A DNA stretch of 64,000 bases, from NCBI RefSeq assembly GCF_010634855.1, contig NZ_MWLQ01000014.1, forward strand, positions 124,001-188,000, read 5' to 3'. Made by a program: the position numbers and the translations under genes. The DNA is from Microbacterium sp. B35-30 (GTDB lineage: Bacteria > Actinomycetota > Actinomycetes > Actinomycetales > Microbacteriaceae). Every line of letters starts with the position of its first letter. Position 1 is the first letter of the stretch. This document shows, piece after piece, positions 41,282 through 51,204 of the stretch. The notes beneath the pieces are model-generated. The model was given only the letters and a program-made list of their open reading frames with translations. It was not told the origin of the DNA and did not search any database.

Positions 41282-44107
41282 TCAGGCATCGACCCTCGCC
41301 TCCTCGCGCTGCGCCGACAGCTCGGCGAGACGCTCCGCGATCCGGCGCTGCGTGCCGGGTCCGGCGTGCATGAACAGCGCCTCGCCGAGCTCGCGGCGCT
41401 GCGACCACTTGGTGTTCGTGCGGAAGGCGTGCGCCGCCTCAGGCTTCGCCGCCTCGAGCACCTCGACGATCGCACGATATGCCTCCCGGTCGTCGATGAC
41501 CTCCGCCAGAGTCGACTCGAGGCCGACGCGGGTGGCGGCGACCGGCGGTGCGGCATCCTGCACCTCCCACTCGTGGGTCCCCGACCCGACCTCGAGCTCG
41601 CGCCCGTCGGGGAGCACGACCACCGCCGTCGTGTTCGGCGGGACGACCGCCTCGACCCGCACCACGCCATCCCGGCGGCTCCAGCCGGCACGGGCGGTGC
41701 CGTAGGGGGTGAGGTGCTCGGCCCACGCGTGGTCGAAGTCCGTGAGCGGGTGCGGCTCGATGCGCAGCCGCGCGTACCCGGGCTCCTCCGGCGCGAGACC
41801 GGCGACGACGCGGTGCAGCCAGTCGCCGATCGCGCCCAGCGCATAGTGGTTGAACGAGGTCATCTCGCCCGGGTTGATCGAGCCGTCAGGCAGCATGGAG
41901 TCCCACCGCTCCCAGATCGTCGTCGCACCCATCGTCACCGGGTACAGCCACGACGGGTTCTCGGTCTGCGTGAGCAGGCGCCGCGCCGTCTCGAGGTGCC
42001 CGGTGCGGGTGAGGGCGTCCTGAATGATCGGCGTGCCGACGAATCCCGTGCCGATGCGGTAGCCCGACAGGCGTGTGAGCTCGGCCAGTCGCGCACCGAG
42101 CACCTGCTGCTGGTCGGCGGGCGCGATGTCGAACACGATCGCCATCGCGTACGCGGTCTGGGCGTCCGACATCATGCGGCCGGCCGGGGTCACGTACTCG
42201 GTGAGGAACGCGGTGCGCACCTCCTCGGCGATAGCCGCGTACTGCCGGGCCTCGTCGTCCTCGCCGAGGAGCGCCGCCGCGCGGGCGACGGCATCCGCCG
42301 ACCGGAAGAGGTACGCCGACGCCACGATGTCGGCATCCGTCTTGGCGTTCGCCGGAAGGTGCGGGGGCGCATCGGGATCGAGCCAGTCGCCGAACTGGAA
42401 CATGCCCTCCCACAGGCGACGCGGACCTGCGAGCTCGATGAGCGCGTCGGCCCAGCCCTTCATGCTCGGGTACTGGCGTCCGACGGTGGCGACATCGGCG
42501 TAGCGCTCGTGGAGCACCCACGGCACGATGGTCGCCGCATCGCCCCACGCGGCGGCTGGCCGGGCGGCGCCGAGCACGTTGGGCACGACGAACGGCACGA
42601 CGCCGTCCACCTGCTCCAGCGCGAGATCGCGCAGCCAGGAGTCGAGGAACCCGCGCACGTCGTAGAGGAACGACGCGGTGGGTGCGAACACCTGGATGTC
42701 GCCGGTCCAGCCGAGGCGCTCGTCGCGCTGCGGGCAGTCGGTCGGCAGGTAGAGGAAGTTGCCGCGCAGCCCCCACACGATGTTCTCGTGCAGCTGGTTG
42801 ACGAGGGGATCGGATGCCTCGAACCAGCCGGTGCGCTCCATGTCGCTGTGGATCACGACCGCTGTGACGGCCGCCGGGTCGAACTCGCCGGGCCATCCCT
42901 CGACCTCGGCGTAGCGGAACCCGTGGAAGGTGAACTCGGGCTCCCATTCCTCGATCCCGTCGCCCGCGAGCGTGTAGTGGTCGGTCGCCGCGGCGGCACG
43001 CAGCGGCCGCGTGCCGAGCTCACCGTGCTCAAGCACCTCGGCATGCTTCAGCGTGACCTCGGCGCCCGCCGGACCCGACACCCGGATGCGCAGCCGCCCG
43101 ACGAGGTTCTGCCCGAAGTCGAGCACCGTCTTGCCGCTCGGGGTGGTGATGACCTCCTGAACGCTCAGCTCTTCGATGCGCCGCACGAACGGCGACACCC
43201 GTGCCTCGGGCGCGTGGATCGGCTCCTGTTCGGCAGCCGCCTCCCAGCCCTCGGCCGCGAAGCCCGCCTCGGCGAAGCCGCGGCCCTCGCCGTCGACGAG
43301 CGCCAAGCGGGCGTCGTAGTCCTCGCCCGCGTAGAGCCCGCTGGCGGTGATCGGTCCGGTCGACGCCTGCCACGAGGCATCCGTCACCACCCACTCGCTC
43401 GATCCGTCGGCGTACTCGACGAGCAGCTGCGCGGCGAACCTCGGCTGGTCGCCGTAGAGCGGGCGCGCACTGTCGCGGAACCCGAAGCGCTCGGTCGCCC
43501 ACGCTCCGGCCACCCGCACGCCGATCGCGTTGCGCCCCTCCGCGATGAGGGCGGTGACGTCGGTCGTCTCGTGGATCGTGCGCTGCTCGTACGGCGTCCA
43601 GCCCGGCTTCATCACCTGGTCGTCCACGTCGACGCCCCCGATCGCCACCTGGTACACGCCGACCGCGGTCGCGTAGAGGGTGGCGCGGGCGACCGGACCG
43701 GTCGCCTCGAACTCGGTGCGGAGGTACGCGGGCTGCGCGGTCTCGGACGGCGAGGCCAATCCGATGGTCGCCGCCTGCCATTCGTCGGCGCCGAGGAAGC
43801 CGGCCACGACGCGGCGCGGCGCGCTCCACTCACCCTGCGCACCGTCTTCGCCGGTCACCCGCACGCGCAGCGACACCTGCTCGCGCGGCGCGAGCGGAGC
43901 GAACGGCCAGGCGACGCGCGTGGAGGCGCGCCCGTCGATGTGGTGCGTCGACGGGTCGCCGTCACGCGTGAGCTCGATGTCGGCGCCCGCCTGCAGCCAG
44001 TCCGGCGTCGTGGTCTCGGTGCGCCAGCCGAGCTCGGGGGCGGGCGACGCGACGACGTCGCTGCCGTGCGGTGCGTCGATGACGATGTACGGAACGGGGC
44101 TGCTCAT
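41282..44107 (-). CDS. Alpha-L-rhamnosidase, GH78 (second of three)
   Basis: A 941-residue intracellular rhamnosidase with the same domain order as the first GH78. Beta domains fill about 1-420 (GWTPYEQRTIHETTDVT near 168-184, LDFGQNLVGR near 337), then the six-hairpin domain. The catalytic motif is DCPQRDER from Asp457 (general acid Glu463), with the second Glu733 in WERWDS. A C-terminal extension of about 80 residues beyond the usual beta domain (helical, from DDREAYRAIVEVLEAAK) has no counterpart in the other two. GAGGAG precedes the ATG. It follows the third GH78 gene by 59 bases in one operon; the two differ enough that they probably have different linkage or aglycone preference. Confidence 0.95.
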   Translation of the reverse strand: MSSPVPYIVIDAPHGSDVVASPAPELGWRTETTTPDWLQAGADIELTRDGDPSTHHIDGRASTRVAWPFAPLAPREQVSLRVRVTGEDGAQGEWSAPRRVVAGFLGADEWQAATIGLASPSETAQPAYLRTEFEATGPVARATLYATAVGVYQVAIGGVDVDDQVMKPGWTPYEQRTIHETTDVTALIAEGRNAIGVRVAGAWATERFGFRDSARPLYGDQPRFAAQLLVEYADGSSEWVVTDASWQASTGPITASGLYAGEDYDARLALVDGEGRGFAEAGFAAEGWEAAAEQEPIHAPEARVSPFVRRIEELSVQEVITTPSGKTVLDFGQNLVGRLRIRVSGPAGAEVTLKHAEVLEHGELGTRPLRAAAATDHYTLAGDGIEEWEPEFTFHGFRYAEVEGWPGEFDPAAVTAVVIHSDMERTGWFEASDPLVNQLHENIVWGLRGNFLYLPTDCPQRDERLGWTGDIQVFAPTASFLYDVRGFLDSWLRDLALEQVDGVVPFVVPNVLGAARPAAAWGDAATIVPWVLHERYADVATVGRQYPSMKGWADALIELAGPRRLWEGMFQFGDWLDPDAPPHLPANAKTDADIVASAYLFRSADAVARAAALLGEDDEARQYAAIAEEVRTAFLTEYVTPAGRMMSDAQTAYAMAIVFDIAPADQQQVLGARLAELTRLSGYRIGTGFVGTPIIQDALTRTGHLETARRLLTQTENPSWLYPVTMGATTIWERWDSMLPDGSINPGEMTSFNHYALGAIGDWLHRVVAGLAPEEPGYARLRIEPHPLTDFDHAWAEHLTPYGTARAGWSRRDGVVRVEAVVPPNTTAVVVLPDGRELEVGSGTHEWEVQDAAPPVAATRVGLESTLAEVIDDREAYRAIVEVLEAAKPEAAHAFRTNTKWSQRRELGEALFMHAGPGTQRRIAERLAELSAQREEARVDA

Positions 44108-44166
44108 GGCACTCCTCTGGGGATGGTCGGTGTGGTGGGGATCGTCTGGGGGCACGGATGTCGAGA

Positions 44167-46854
44167 TCAGGCCGGCACGACGGCGCCGGATGCCGCGACC
44201 GCGGGTGCGGTGACGACGATGCGGTGCGTGCCGTGGCGGAGCTCGGCGGGCGCCGGGGCCCCGCCGACGGTGGCGGTGGATTGCGCCGTGACGGGGAGAT
44301 CGAGCAGGGCGCGCGCGCCGAACGGCACCTCGAGCGTGGCTTCGAACACCCCGCCGTCGACGCGCCAGTCGATCGCCAGACGGCCCTGCGGGGTGTCGAT
44401 CGACGCCGACGCGTGCGACAGCCCGAGCGCGGGCCGCGGGGCGACGTGCACGGTGCGATACCCGGGATCGTCGGCATCCGGAGCGAGGCCCGCCACCGTG
44501 CGGTACACCCAGTCGATCATCGCCCCATAGGCGTAGTGGTTGAACGAGAGCATGCCGGTGTCGTCCTCGGACGCGTCCTCGGTCGGCAGGGCGTCCATCG
44601 CGCCCGAGTGGATGCTGCCGTCGGGCAGGATCGCGTCCCAGCGCTCCCACACGGTCGTCGCGCCGCGGTCGACCTGGTACAGCCACGACGGCGCCTCACG
44701 GCGGAGCAGCATGAGGTACGCCTCGTCGAGGTGGCCGCTGCGCGACAGCGCGAAGAGCACGAGCGGGGTGCCGAGGAAGCCCGTGGCGATACGGCCGCTC
44801 TCACGGCGCACGTTCTCGGCGAGGCCGTCGGCGATCTCGGCCCGGCGTCCGGTGGGCGCGAGTCCGAATTCGAGGGCGATCGCGGCACCGCTCTGCGTGA
44901 GGACCGCCTCCTCACCCCAGCGCTCGAAGGTGGCGGCGGTGACGCGGTCGGCGAGCGCGTCGTACTCCGCGGCGCTGTCCTCGTCACCGAGGATCCGCTC
45001 GGCGCGGGCGAGCAGACGAGCCGAGTGCGCGTAGAACGCGTTCGACACGAAGTCGCTCGAGACCTTCGCCTCCCACGGCCGGTCGCCGGGCGCATCGGGA
45101 TCGAGCCAGTCGCCGAACTGGAAGTCGCCGGTCGGCAGCACGATGCCGTCGCCGGCGCGGCGGCGGAGGTGCTCCACCCAGCGCCGCATGCTGCCCCGCT
45201 GGCGCGCGAGCACCTCCGTCGATCCGTACGACTCGTACACCGCGAGCGGCACGATGGTCGCGGCATCCGCCCATCCCGCACGGCCCATGTTCTCGGTCGG
45301 CACGCCGCCCATCAGCATGTCCTGCGGGCGGATGATGTCGGGCACGACCGCCGGCACGCCGCCGGAGTCGGTCTGGTCGATCTCGAGGTCGCGCAGCCAC
45401 GACATCCAGAACGCCTCGGTGTCCATGAGCGTGTTCGCCGTCGCGGCGAACGCCTGGGCGTCACCGGTCCAGCCGAGGCGCTCGTCGCGCTGCGGGCAGT
45501 CGGTCGGCACTGACACGAAGTTGTCGCGCTGCGACCAGAAGACGTTCGAGTGGAAGCGGTCGAGCGCCTCGTGCGATGACGAGAACGTGCTGCGGGGAGC
45601 GAGGTCGCTCGAGATGGCGACGGCGGTCGCCGAGACGACTTCGGCGCCCTCGACGTCGGCGTAGCGGAAGCCGTGGAACGTGAACGCCGGCTCGAGCGTG
45701 TGCTCGCCGTCGCGATCGAGCGTGTAGACGTCGGTGGCCTTCGCCGACCGCAAAGCCTTCACGTGCAGGTCGCCCGAGGGCTCGAGCACCTCCGCGTGGC
45801 GCACGGTCACGACATCGCCGGCGTGGCCGCGAACGGTCAGTCGCACCCAGCCCGACACGTTCTGCCCGCCGTCGAGGCGCGTGCGTCCGTCGTGGGCGGA
45901 GGCCTGCATGGGCAACTCGGCGACGACGCGTACCGGCGCTGCGGACCGCGGCTCGAACCGTGCCGGGTCGATGTCGATGACGGATGCCGCGCGCCAGCCG
46001 TCCGGGGCGAAACCCGGCTGGTGAACGGCGGGGTCGTCGAGGCGCAGGTCGGTCACGGTGCCGTCGTAGATGCTGGCGCTGCGCACGGCTCCGAAGCCGG
46101 CCTGCCACGAGGCATCCGTCTTCGCCACGATCTCGCCGTCGGCCTCGAGCTGCGCGAGGGCCCCGGTCCGATCACCGTAGATCGCCTGGCGCCGCGCGAA
46201 GCCGAAGCTGCCGCGGTACCAGCCGTCGGCCACGGCGAGCACGACGACGTTCGTCCCCTCGCGCAGCAGCGGGGTGACGTCGACGGTGTCGACGAGGACG
46301 CGCTCCTGGTACGAGGTCCAGCCCGGCGTGAGCAGCGCATCGGTGGCGCGCGCGCCGTTGATCCACGCGTCGACGAGGCCGAGAGCGCTGAGGCGCAGGC
46401 GCGCCGACGCGGGCACGCCATCGAGGGGGAACTCGGTGCGCAGCAGTGGGACGGGTCCGTCGGCGGGCGTGTCGGTGCCGATGACGGCCGCCTCGAGGTC
46501 GGCGCCCTCGACGCCGGCCTCGACCACGATCGGCTCGCTCCACGCGGTCCAGCCGGTCGTCGTCGCGACCCGCACCGCGAAGGCGCGGCGCTCGCGGGGC
46601 GCGAGCGCTCCGGGGATCGCGACGCCCGCAGTGCGGGTGGATGCGACGGGCTCCGACGCGACGATCTCGGCACCCTCGGGACCCTCTGCGAGCTGGTAGC
46701 CCTCGATCCGGGCACCGGCGTCGTCGGTCTCGGCGCGCCAGCTCAGACGCAGGCCTGCGCGGGGCACACCGAGGAGGCCGGTCCCGTGCTGCGTGCGGAG
46801 TGCGACGACGCGCGTCGCGGCATCCACTGCCGAGGGAGAGGGAAGAGCCGTCAT
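44167..46854 (-). CDS. Alpha-L-rhamnosidase, GH78 (third of three)
   Basis: An 895-residue intracellular rhamnosidase. GWTSYQERVLVDTVDVTPLL near 185-204 marks the Bac_rhamnosid_N domain. The catalytic motif DCPQRDER begins at Asp452 (Glu458), and the second catalytic Glu is near 737 (WERWDA). The start is the ATG with AAAGGA upstream; the longer frame to 46929 would read through the operator at 46905-46916. First gene of the two-rhamnosidase operon, divergent from the third ABC transporter, so import and hydrolysis are probably switched on together. Confidence 0.95.
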   Translation of the reverse strand: MTALPSPSAVDAATRVVALRTQHGTGLLGVPRAGLRLSWRAETDDAGARIEGYQLAEGPEGAEIVASEPVASTRTAGVAIPGALAPRERRAFAVRVATTTGWTAWSEPIVVEAGVEGADLEAAVIGTDTPADGPVPLLRTEFPLDGVPASARLRLSALGLVDAWINGARATDALLTPGWTSYQERVLVDTVDVTPLLREGTNVVVLAVADGWYRGSFGFARRQAIYGDRTGALAQLEADGEIVAKTDASWQAGFGAVRSASIYDGTVTDLRLDDPAVHQPGFAPDGWRAASVIDIDPARFEPRSAAPVRVVAELPMQASAHDGRTRLDGGQNVSGWVRLTVRGHAGDVVTVRHAEVLEPSGDLHVKALRSAKATDVYTLDRDGEHTLEPAFTFHGFRYADVEGAEVVSATAVAISSDLAPRSTFSSSHEALDRFHSNVFWSQRDNFVSVPTDCPQRDERLGWTGDAQAFAATANTLMDTEAFWMSWLRDLEIDQTDSGGVPAVVPDIIRPQDMLMGGVPTENMGRAGWADAATIVPLAVYESYGSTEVLARQRGSMRRWVEHLRRRAGDGIVLPTGDFQFGDWLDPDAPGDRPWEAKVSSDFVSNAFYAHSARLLARAERILGDEDSAAEYDALADRVTAATFERWGEEAVLTQSGAAIALEFGLAPTGRRAEIADGLAENVRRESGRIATGFLGTPLVLFALSRSGHLDEAYLMLLRREAPSWLYQVDRGATTVWERWDAILPDGSIHSGAMDALPTEDASEDDTGMLSFNHYAYGAMIDWVYRTVAGLAPDADDPGYRTVHVAPRPALGLSHASASIDTPQGRLAIDWRVDGGVFEATLEVPFGARALLDLPVTAQSTATVGGAPAPAELRHGTHRIVVTAPAVAASGAVVPA

Positions 46855-46904
46855 GGCTGTGTCCTTTCGTCGGTCGGCCGCATCGCCGACCCGCTCCACC
46901 ATCG

Positions 46905-46950
46905 TGAAACGATTCATGGTTCTTGTCAATCGAAGTGTAGACCGTTACAC
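46905..46950. promoter_or_regulatory. Operators upstream of the rhamnosidase pair
   Basis: TGAAACGATTCA at 46905-46916 is identical to the 12-mer before rhaM (51249-51260). A second inverted repeat, GTGTAGACCGTTACAC (46935-46950, GTGTA/TACAC arms), contains the TAGACCG core also found in the paired sites before GH3 (62009-62040). Confidence 0.65.
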
Positions 46951-46980
46951 GATCGTGACGGATAAGTTCCCGATCGCCTG

Positions 46981-47030
46981 TTGACCCGGCCCTCGAACGG
47001 ACGTACCTTACGAGGGTTGAATGGTTTCAA
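46981..47030 (+). promoter_or_regulatory. Sigma-70-type promoter with operator at +1, third ABC transporter
   Basis: TTGACC (46981-46986), 17 bases, then TACCTT (47004-47009). The inverted repeat TTGAATGGTTTCAA at 47017-47030 begins at the expected transcription start, where a bound LacI-type protein would block transcription. Confidence 0.8.
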
Positions 47031-47121
47031 TGCCCTGAGGGCATCGACTCCGCTCGGCAGAAGCACCAGGGAATCCGGCAGCGTGGGCGGACCATCCGCT
47101 CAGCTTTACAAGGAGGTAAAG

Positions 47122-48429
47122 ATGAAGAGCTCCCCGACCAGGAGATTGCTCCTCGCGGGTGCGGGCATCGTGGCACTGGCTGTGCCGCTGGCCGCATGCA
47201 GTGGTGGTGGCAGTGACGACGGCACTGTCGAGATCTCGTTCCTGACGCAGAACACGGGCACGAACGTCGAGGTCGCTGAGGCGCTGATCGAGGCGTTCGA
47301 GGCCGAGCACGACGACATCACGGTGCGACTGGAGACCCAGCCCGCAGGCACCGAGGGCGACAACCTCATCAAGACCAAGCTCGCCACCGGCGAGATGGAG
47401 GACGTCTTCTACTACAACTCGGGATCGCTGTTCCAGGCGATGAACCCCGACCAGAACCTGGTGCCCCTCGACGACGAGCCCTGGGTGGACGACCTCCTCG
47501 ACACCATGACTCCCGTCGTGTCGACGGAGAACGGCATCTACGGGGCGCCGTTCGGCGCGACGCAGGCCGGCGCCGTCGTCTACAACAAGCAGGTCTACGC
47601 CGACCTCGGGCTCGAGGTGCCCACATCGTGGGACGAGTTCGCCGCCAACAACGAGGCGATCAAGGCCGCCGGCATCACGCCGGTCATCCAGACCTACGGC
47701 GACACCTGGACGAGCCAGCTGTTCATCCTGGGCGACTTCGGCAACGTGCTCGCGCAGGACCCGGACTGGGCCGAGGACTACACCGCGGGCGAGCGCAAGT
47801 ACGTCGACGAGCCCGCGCTGGCGGGGTTCGCCAACCAGCAGGCGGGGTTCGAAGCAGGGTGGTGGAATGAGGACTTCGCGTCCGCGCTGTACGACGACGG
47901 CGCTCGCATGGTCGCCACGGGCGAGGGTGCGCACTACCCGATCCTGACCGGCATCGTCTCGACCTTCCAGCAGAACTACCCCGACGAGCTCGAGAACATC
48001 GGCGTGTTCCCCCTGCCCGCGCAGAACGCCGAGGACACCAAGCTCACGGTGTGGCTGCCCAACGCGGTCTACATCCCGAAGACCACCGAGGGTGACCAAC
48101 TGGAGGCCGCGAAGACGTTCGTCGAGTTCCTCAATTCGCCCGGCGGCTGCGAGGTCCAGACCACGGTGATGGTGCCGAGCGGGCCGTTCGCGACCAGCGC
48201 CTGCACGCTCCCCGACGACGTGCCCGGGCTCCTGAAGGACATGCAGCCGTACTTCGACGAGGGCAACACCAACCCCGCGCTCGAGTTCCTCTCCCCGATC
48301 AAGGGACCGAACCTCGAGAACATCACCGTCGAGGTGGGCTCCGGCATCCGTTCAGCGGAGGACGGCGCGGCCCTGTACGACGAGGATGTCGTCAAGCAGG
48401 CTCAGCAGCTCGGCCTCGAGGGCTGGTGA
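47122..48429 (+). CDS. ABC transporter substrate-binding lipoprotein
   Basis: A 435-residue sugar-binding lipoprotein. The signal peptide ends in LAAC (lipidated Cys near 26) with a Gly/Ser linker, and the mature fold has VEISFLTQNTGTNVEVAEALI, GIYGAPFGATQAGAVVYNKQ (near 135-155) and VWLPNAVYIPKTTEG. An ideal AAGGAGGT ribosome site lies 5 bases before the ATG. First gene of the transporter operon with two permeases. Neighbouring rhamnosidases and rha genes make rhamnose or rhamnosyl oligosaccharides the likely cargo. Confidence 0.95.
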   Translation: MKSSPTRRLLLAGAGIVALAVPLAACSGGGSDDGTVEISFLTQNTGTNVEVAEALIEAFEAEHDDITVRLETQPAGTEGDNLIKTKLATGEMEDVFYYNSGSLFQAMNPDQNLVPLDDEPWVDDLLDTMTPVVSTENGIYGAPFGATQAGAVVYNKQVYADLGLEVPTSWDEFAANNEAIKAAGITPVIQTYGDTWTSQLFILGDFGNVLAQDPDWAEDYTAGERKYVDEPALAGFANQQAGFEAGWWNEDFASALYDDGARMVATGEGAHYPILTGIVSTFQQNYPDELENIGVFPLPAQNAEDTKLTVWLPNAVYIPKTTEGDQLEAAKTFVEFLNSPGGCEVQTTVMVPSGPFATSACTLPDDVPGLLKDMQPYFDEGNTNPALEFLSPIKGPNLENITVEVGSGIRSAEDGAALYDEDVVKQAQQLGLEGW

Positions 48430-48460
48430 CCCACCGGGCCTGATATCGCAGTAAACCTGT

Positions 48461-48490
48461 GGGGGTCGCGTCGTCCGCGGCGCGACCCCC
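48461..48490 (+). other. Intercistronic hairpin after the binding-protein gene
   Basis: A perfect 10-bp inverted repeat (GGGGGTCGCG at 48461-48470, complement at 48481-48490, 10-base loop) without a T-run lies between the binding protein and permease genes. Such hairpins usually protect the binding-protein message or reduce read-through, giving more binding protein than permease. Confidence 0.7.
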
Positions 48491-48512
48491 GACGACATCA
48501 ACGGAGATGACA

Positions 48513-49433
48513 ATGACGAGCATCGCGGAACGCCCGCGCGAGAAGACCGCCCCACCGCCACGCGCCAAGCGCAAGTCCATGAAGAGCATGTACCCGACGT
48601 GGTTCTACATCCCGTCCGCGGTGCTCTACATCGTCCTCTTCGCTGTCCCGACGTTCGCGTCGTTCTACTTCGCACTGACGAGATGGACGCTGTTCGACTC
48701 CACCTTCATCGGGCTCGACAACTTCGTGACGTTCTTCACCGAGCCGATGATGTTCCAGAGCCTCATCAACACCTTCATCTACGCGTTCCTGACGTCGGGA
48801 GCGAAGGTCGTGCTGGGACTCGCCCTGGGGGTGCTGCTGACCGGAGCCATCCTCGGCCGCGGCTACCTGCGCTCGACGATCTTCTTCCCGGTGCTCGTCT
48901 CGACCATCGGCGTCGGGGTCACCTTCAAGGTGCTGATGGACCCGTTCGACGGTCTCATCAACAAGTCGCTCGCCGCCTTCGGCATCGACGGCCCGGACTG
49001 GCTGACCGATCCCGCTCTTGCGATCTACTCGATCGCGCTCGTCGACATCTGGAAGGGCGTCGGCATCGCGACGCTGATCTACATCGCGGGCATCGTGGCG
49101 ATCCCGCAGGAGTACTACGAGGCGGCGAAGGTCGACGGCGCCGGGGCGTGGAAGAACTTCTGGCACATCACGCTGCCGCTGGTGCGCCCCGCGACGGCGA
49201 CTGTGGTGCTCCTGTCGCTCATCGGCGGGCTGCGATCGTTCGAGCTCATCTGGGCAATGACCCGCGGTGGTCCCGGGTTCTCCAGCGACGTCATCGCGTC
49301 GGTGGTCTACAAGCAATACCAGGCCGGTTTCTACGGCCTGTCGACCGCGGGCAACGTCGTCCTCTTCCTCGTCGTCGCGGCGATCATCATCCCCATTCAG
49401 TACCTCCTCACTCGCCGGCAGGTGGAATCATGA
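48513..49433 (+). CDS. Carbohydrate ABC transporter permease, MalF type
   Basis: A 306-residue permease with a basic N-terminal tail, a first membrane helix near 30-50 (FYIPSAVLYIVLFAVPTFAS) and the EAA loop YYEAAKVDGAGAWKNFWHIT near 205-224. Of two ATGs 6 bases apart, 48513 is preferred because GGAG lies 6 bases upstream; at 48507 it would be too close. The stop overlaps the next permease (ATGA). Confidence 0.94.
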   Translation: MTSIAERPREKTAPPPRAKRKSMKSMYPTWFYIPSAVLYIVLFAVPTFASFYFALTRWTLFDSTFIGLDNFVTFFTEPMMFQSLINTFIYAFLTSGAKVVLGLALGVLLTGAILGRGYLRSTIFFPVLVSTIGVGVTFKVLMDPFDGLINKSLAAFGIDGPDWLTDPALAIYSIALVDIWKGVGIATLIYIAGIVAIPQEYYEAAKVDGAGAWKNFWHITLPLVRPATATVVLLSLIGGLRSFELIWAMTRGGPGFSSDVIASVVYKQYQAGFYGLSTAGNVVLFLVVAAIIIPIQYLLTRRQVES

Positions 49434-50338
49434 CCCTCACCCGCGCCATCACCACCGCTGACACCAAGGGGCGGATCCCGCGTGCCGACCGCCGCCCCAT
49501 GACCGTCCGGCGCTTCCTGCGCAAGTACCTGCTCGGCATCATCGCGATCCTGCTGTCGATCGTCGTCTTCATCGTGCCGTTCGTCTTCATCTTCCTCACG
49601 GCCGCGAAGAACTCGCAGGAGTCATCGCTTCTCGAGTTCTCTTTGCCTCAGCAGGGCTGGTACCTGTGGGAGAACTTCCTCACGGTGCTGCAGACGCGGG
49701 ACTTCATCCTCGTCCGCGCGTTCGTGAACAGCACGATCCTGACCGTGGCGAGCGTCGCGATCATGGTCGTGCTCGCCGCCATGGTCGGCTACGTGCTGCA
49801 GCGTCGCAAGTCCCGCTGGAACCACCTCATCAACTTCTTCGTGCTCGCCGGACTCATCGTGCCGCCCGCCGTCGTGCCGACCATCTGGGTGATGCAGGGA
49901 CTCGGACTGTTCAAGACGATGCCCGGCATGATCCTCATCGAGGTCACCTTCGGACTCTCGTTCTGCATACTGCTGTTCCGCGCCTTCGTCGCGACCATCC
50001 CGCGTGAGCTCGACGAGGCGGCTACCATCGACGGCGCCGGGCCGATCCGGCTGTTCTTCCAGGTCGTGCTGCCGCTGCTGAAGCCGGTCGTGATCACGGT
50101 CATCGTGGTGCAGGCCGTCAATGTGTTCAACGACTTCACCAACCCGCTGTACTTCCTGCCCGGCGAGGCGAACGCGACGGTCCAGGTGACCCTCTACAGC
50201 TTCTCCAGCCAGAACCTCACGGAGTGGAACCTGCTGTTCATGGACATCCTGCTCATCACCATCCCGCCGCTGATCATGTACATCTTCTTCAACCGGCAGA
50301 TCGTCGCGGGTATGACCAGCGGAGCGGTCAAGGGGTGA
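49430..50338 (+). CDS. Carbohydrate ABC transporter permease, MalG type
   Basis: A 302-residue permease: N-terminal helix LLGIIAILLSIVVFIVPFVF near 34-53, EAA loop ELDEAATIDGAGPIRLFFQV near 195-214, C-terminal tail TSGAVKG. Coupled to the MalF-type gene by an ATGA overlap. Ends 12 bases before the converging nucleotidyltransferase gene with no room for a terminator. As with the other two importers, no ATPase gene is present here. Confidence 0.95.
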   Translation: MTLTRAITTADTKGRIPRADRRPMTVRRFLRKYLLGIIAILLSIVVFIVPFVFIFLTAAKNSQESSLLEFSLPQQGWYLWENFLTVLQTRDFILVRAFVNSTILTVASVAIMVVLAAMVGYVLQRRKSRWNHLINFFVLAGLIVPPAVVPTIWVMQGLGLFKTMPGMILIEVTFGLSFCILLFRAFVATIPRELDEAATIDGAGPIRLFFQVVLPLLKPVVITVIVVQAVNVFNDFTNPLYFLPGEANATVQVTLYSFSSQNLTEWNLLFMDILLITIPPLIMYIFFNRQIVAGMTSGAVKG

Positions 50339-50350
50339 TGCGCCGTGCGT

Positions 50351-51133
50351 TCACCAGAACTCCGCGGGGACGGTCCCGCGGAGCCAGGCGAGCTCGTTGT
50401 CGCGGATGAAGATCGACAGCGTCTCCTCCTGAGTGAGCCCACCGCCGAGCCATTCGAACAGGATGCCGAGCAGCGCTTCTCCGGATTGCGCATCGGGATC
50501 GGCGACGGCCCGTTCCCACGCCTCGACGAAACCGTCCGGGGTGGGAACGGACCGCACCAGCTTCGAGATGTACTTCGGGCCCGGCATCATGACGTGCGCC
50601 GCGGCGAGGGCCGCACGTGCGGCCGCGAGCGTCAGGTGCAGCCCGGCGTGGCGGCGCAGGAACTCGTCGTCGCGCTCGACCGCCTGACGCAGGAAGTACC
50701 CGCCGTACAACCGCGCCTGCGAAAGGTGGGAGCGGACACGTTCGTCCCACACGTCGTCGGGCAGGGTGACGATCCGCTCGAGCGTGGGCTCGATCTCTGG
50801 GAGCACGCTCCAGGCGACGCGAGCGCCGCGGAACGAGGCACGCGTCGGGTCGTCGGCCCGCTGAGCCGCCGTCTCGAGGTACGAGGGGCTCGCGAGCTTG
50901 ATGTCGATGTACGAGCCGGGATAATCCACCCCGTACCGCTCGATCCAGGCGAATCGTCCCGCCGCGGTCTCGGCGGCGAAGCGCTCGTCGTCGACGACGA
51001 AGTACACATCGACGTCGGAGTCCGCACGCTCCCTGCCCTGCGCCACCGATCCGATCGCGACGACCGCCAGCGCGCCGGGCTGCTCGCGCACCGAATCGAC
51101 ATAGGCGGCCAGCGCCCGTTCGTGCTGCTCCAC
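50351..51133 (-). CDS. Nucleotidyltransferase-domain protein
   Basis: A 260-residue protein with the polymerase-beta-like nucleotidyltransferase signature AIGSVAQGRERADSDVDVYF (the GS...SDxD motif, near 25-44), followed by a helical C-terminal region. It resembles aminoglycoside-adenylyltransferase-like and DUF4037-type proteins, but neither substrate nor partner is evident. The GTG at 51133 is chosen for its AAGGAG ribosome site; the longer frame (to 51298) overlaps the rhaM promoter. It is an outsider inserted between the transporter and the rha genes. Confidence 0.8.
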   Translation of the reverse strand: MEQHERALAAYVDSVREQPGALAVVAIGSVAQGRERADSDVDVYFVVDDERFAAETAAGRFAWIERYGVDYPGSYIDIKLASPSYLETAAQRADDPTRASFRGARVAWSVLPEIEPTLERIVTLPDDVWDERVRSHLSQARLYGGYFLRQAVERDDEFLRRHAGLHLTLAAARAALAAAHVMMPGPKYISKLVRSVPTPDGFVEAWERAVADPDAQSGEALLGILFEWLGGGLTQEETLSIFIRDNELAWLRGTVPAEFW

Positions 51134-51204
51134 GTGTGCTCCTTCGCATCGGGTCGGGCACCACGCTATCGACACCACGACGCCCGACCGCGTACGATTC
51201 GACG

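Noticed and set aside
41366..44530. 1054-codon open frame antisense to the second rhamnosidase
   Set aside because: Shadow of GH78 on the opposite strand: no recognisable domain, low complexity, no ribosome site.
50351..51133. Aminoglycoside resistance nucleotidyltransferase
   Set aside because: Only the general nucleotidyltransferase motif is visible; nothing specific to aminoglycoside enzymes can be shown.
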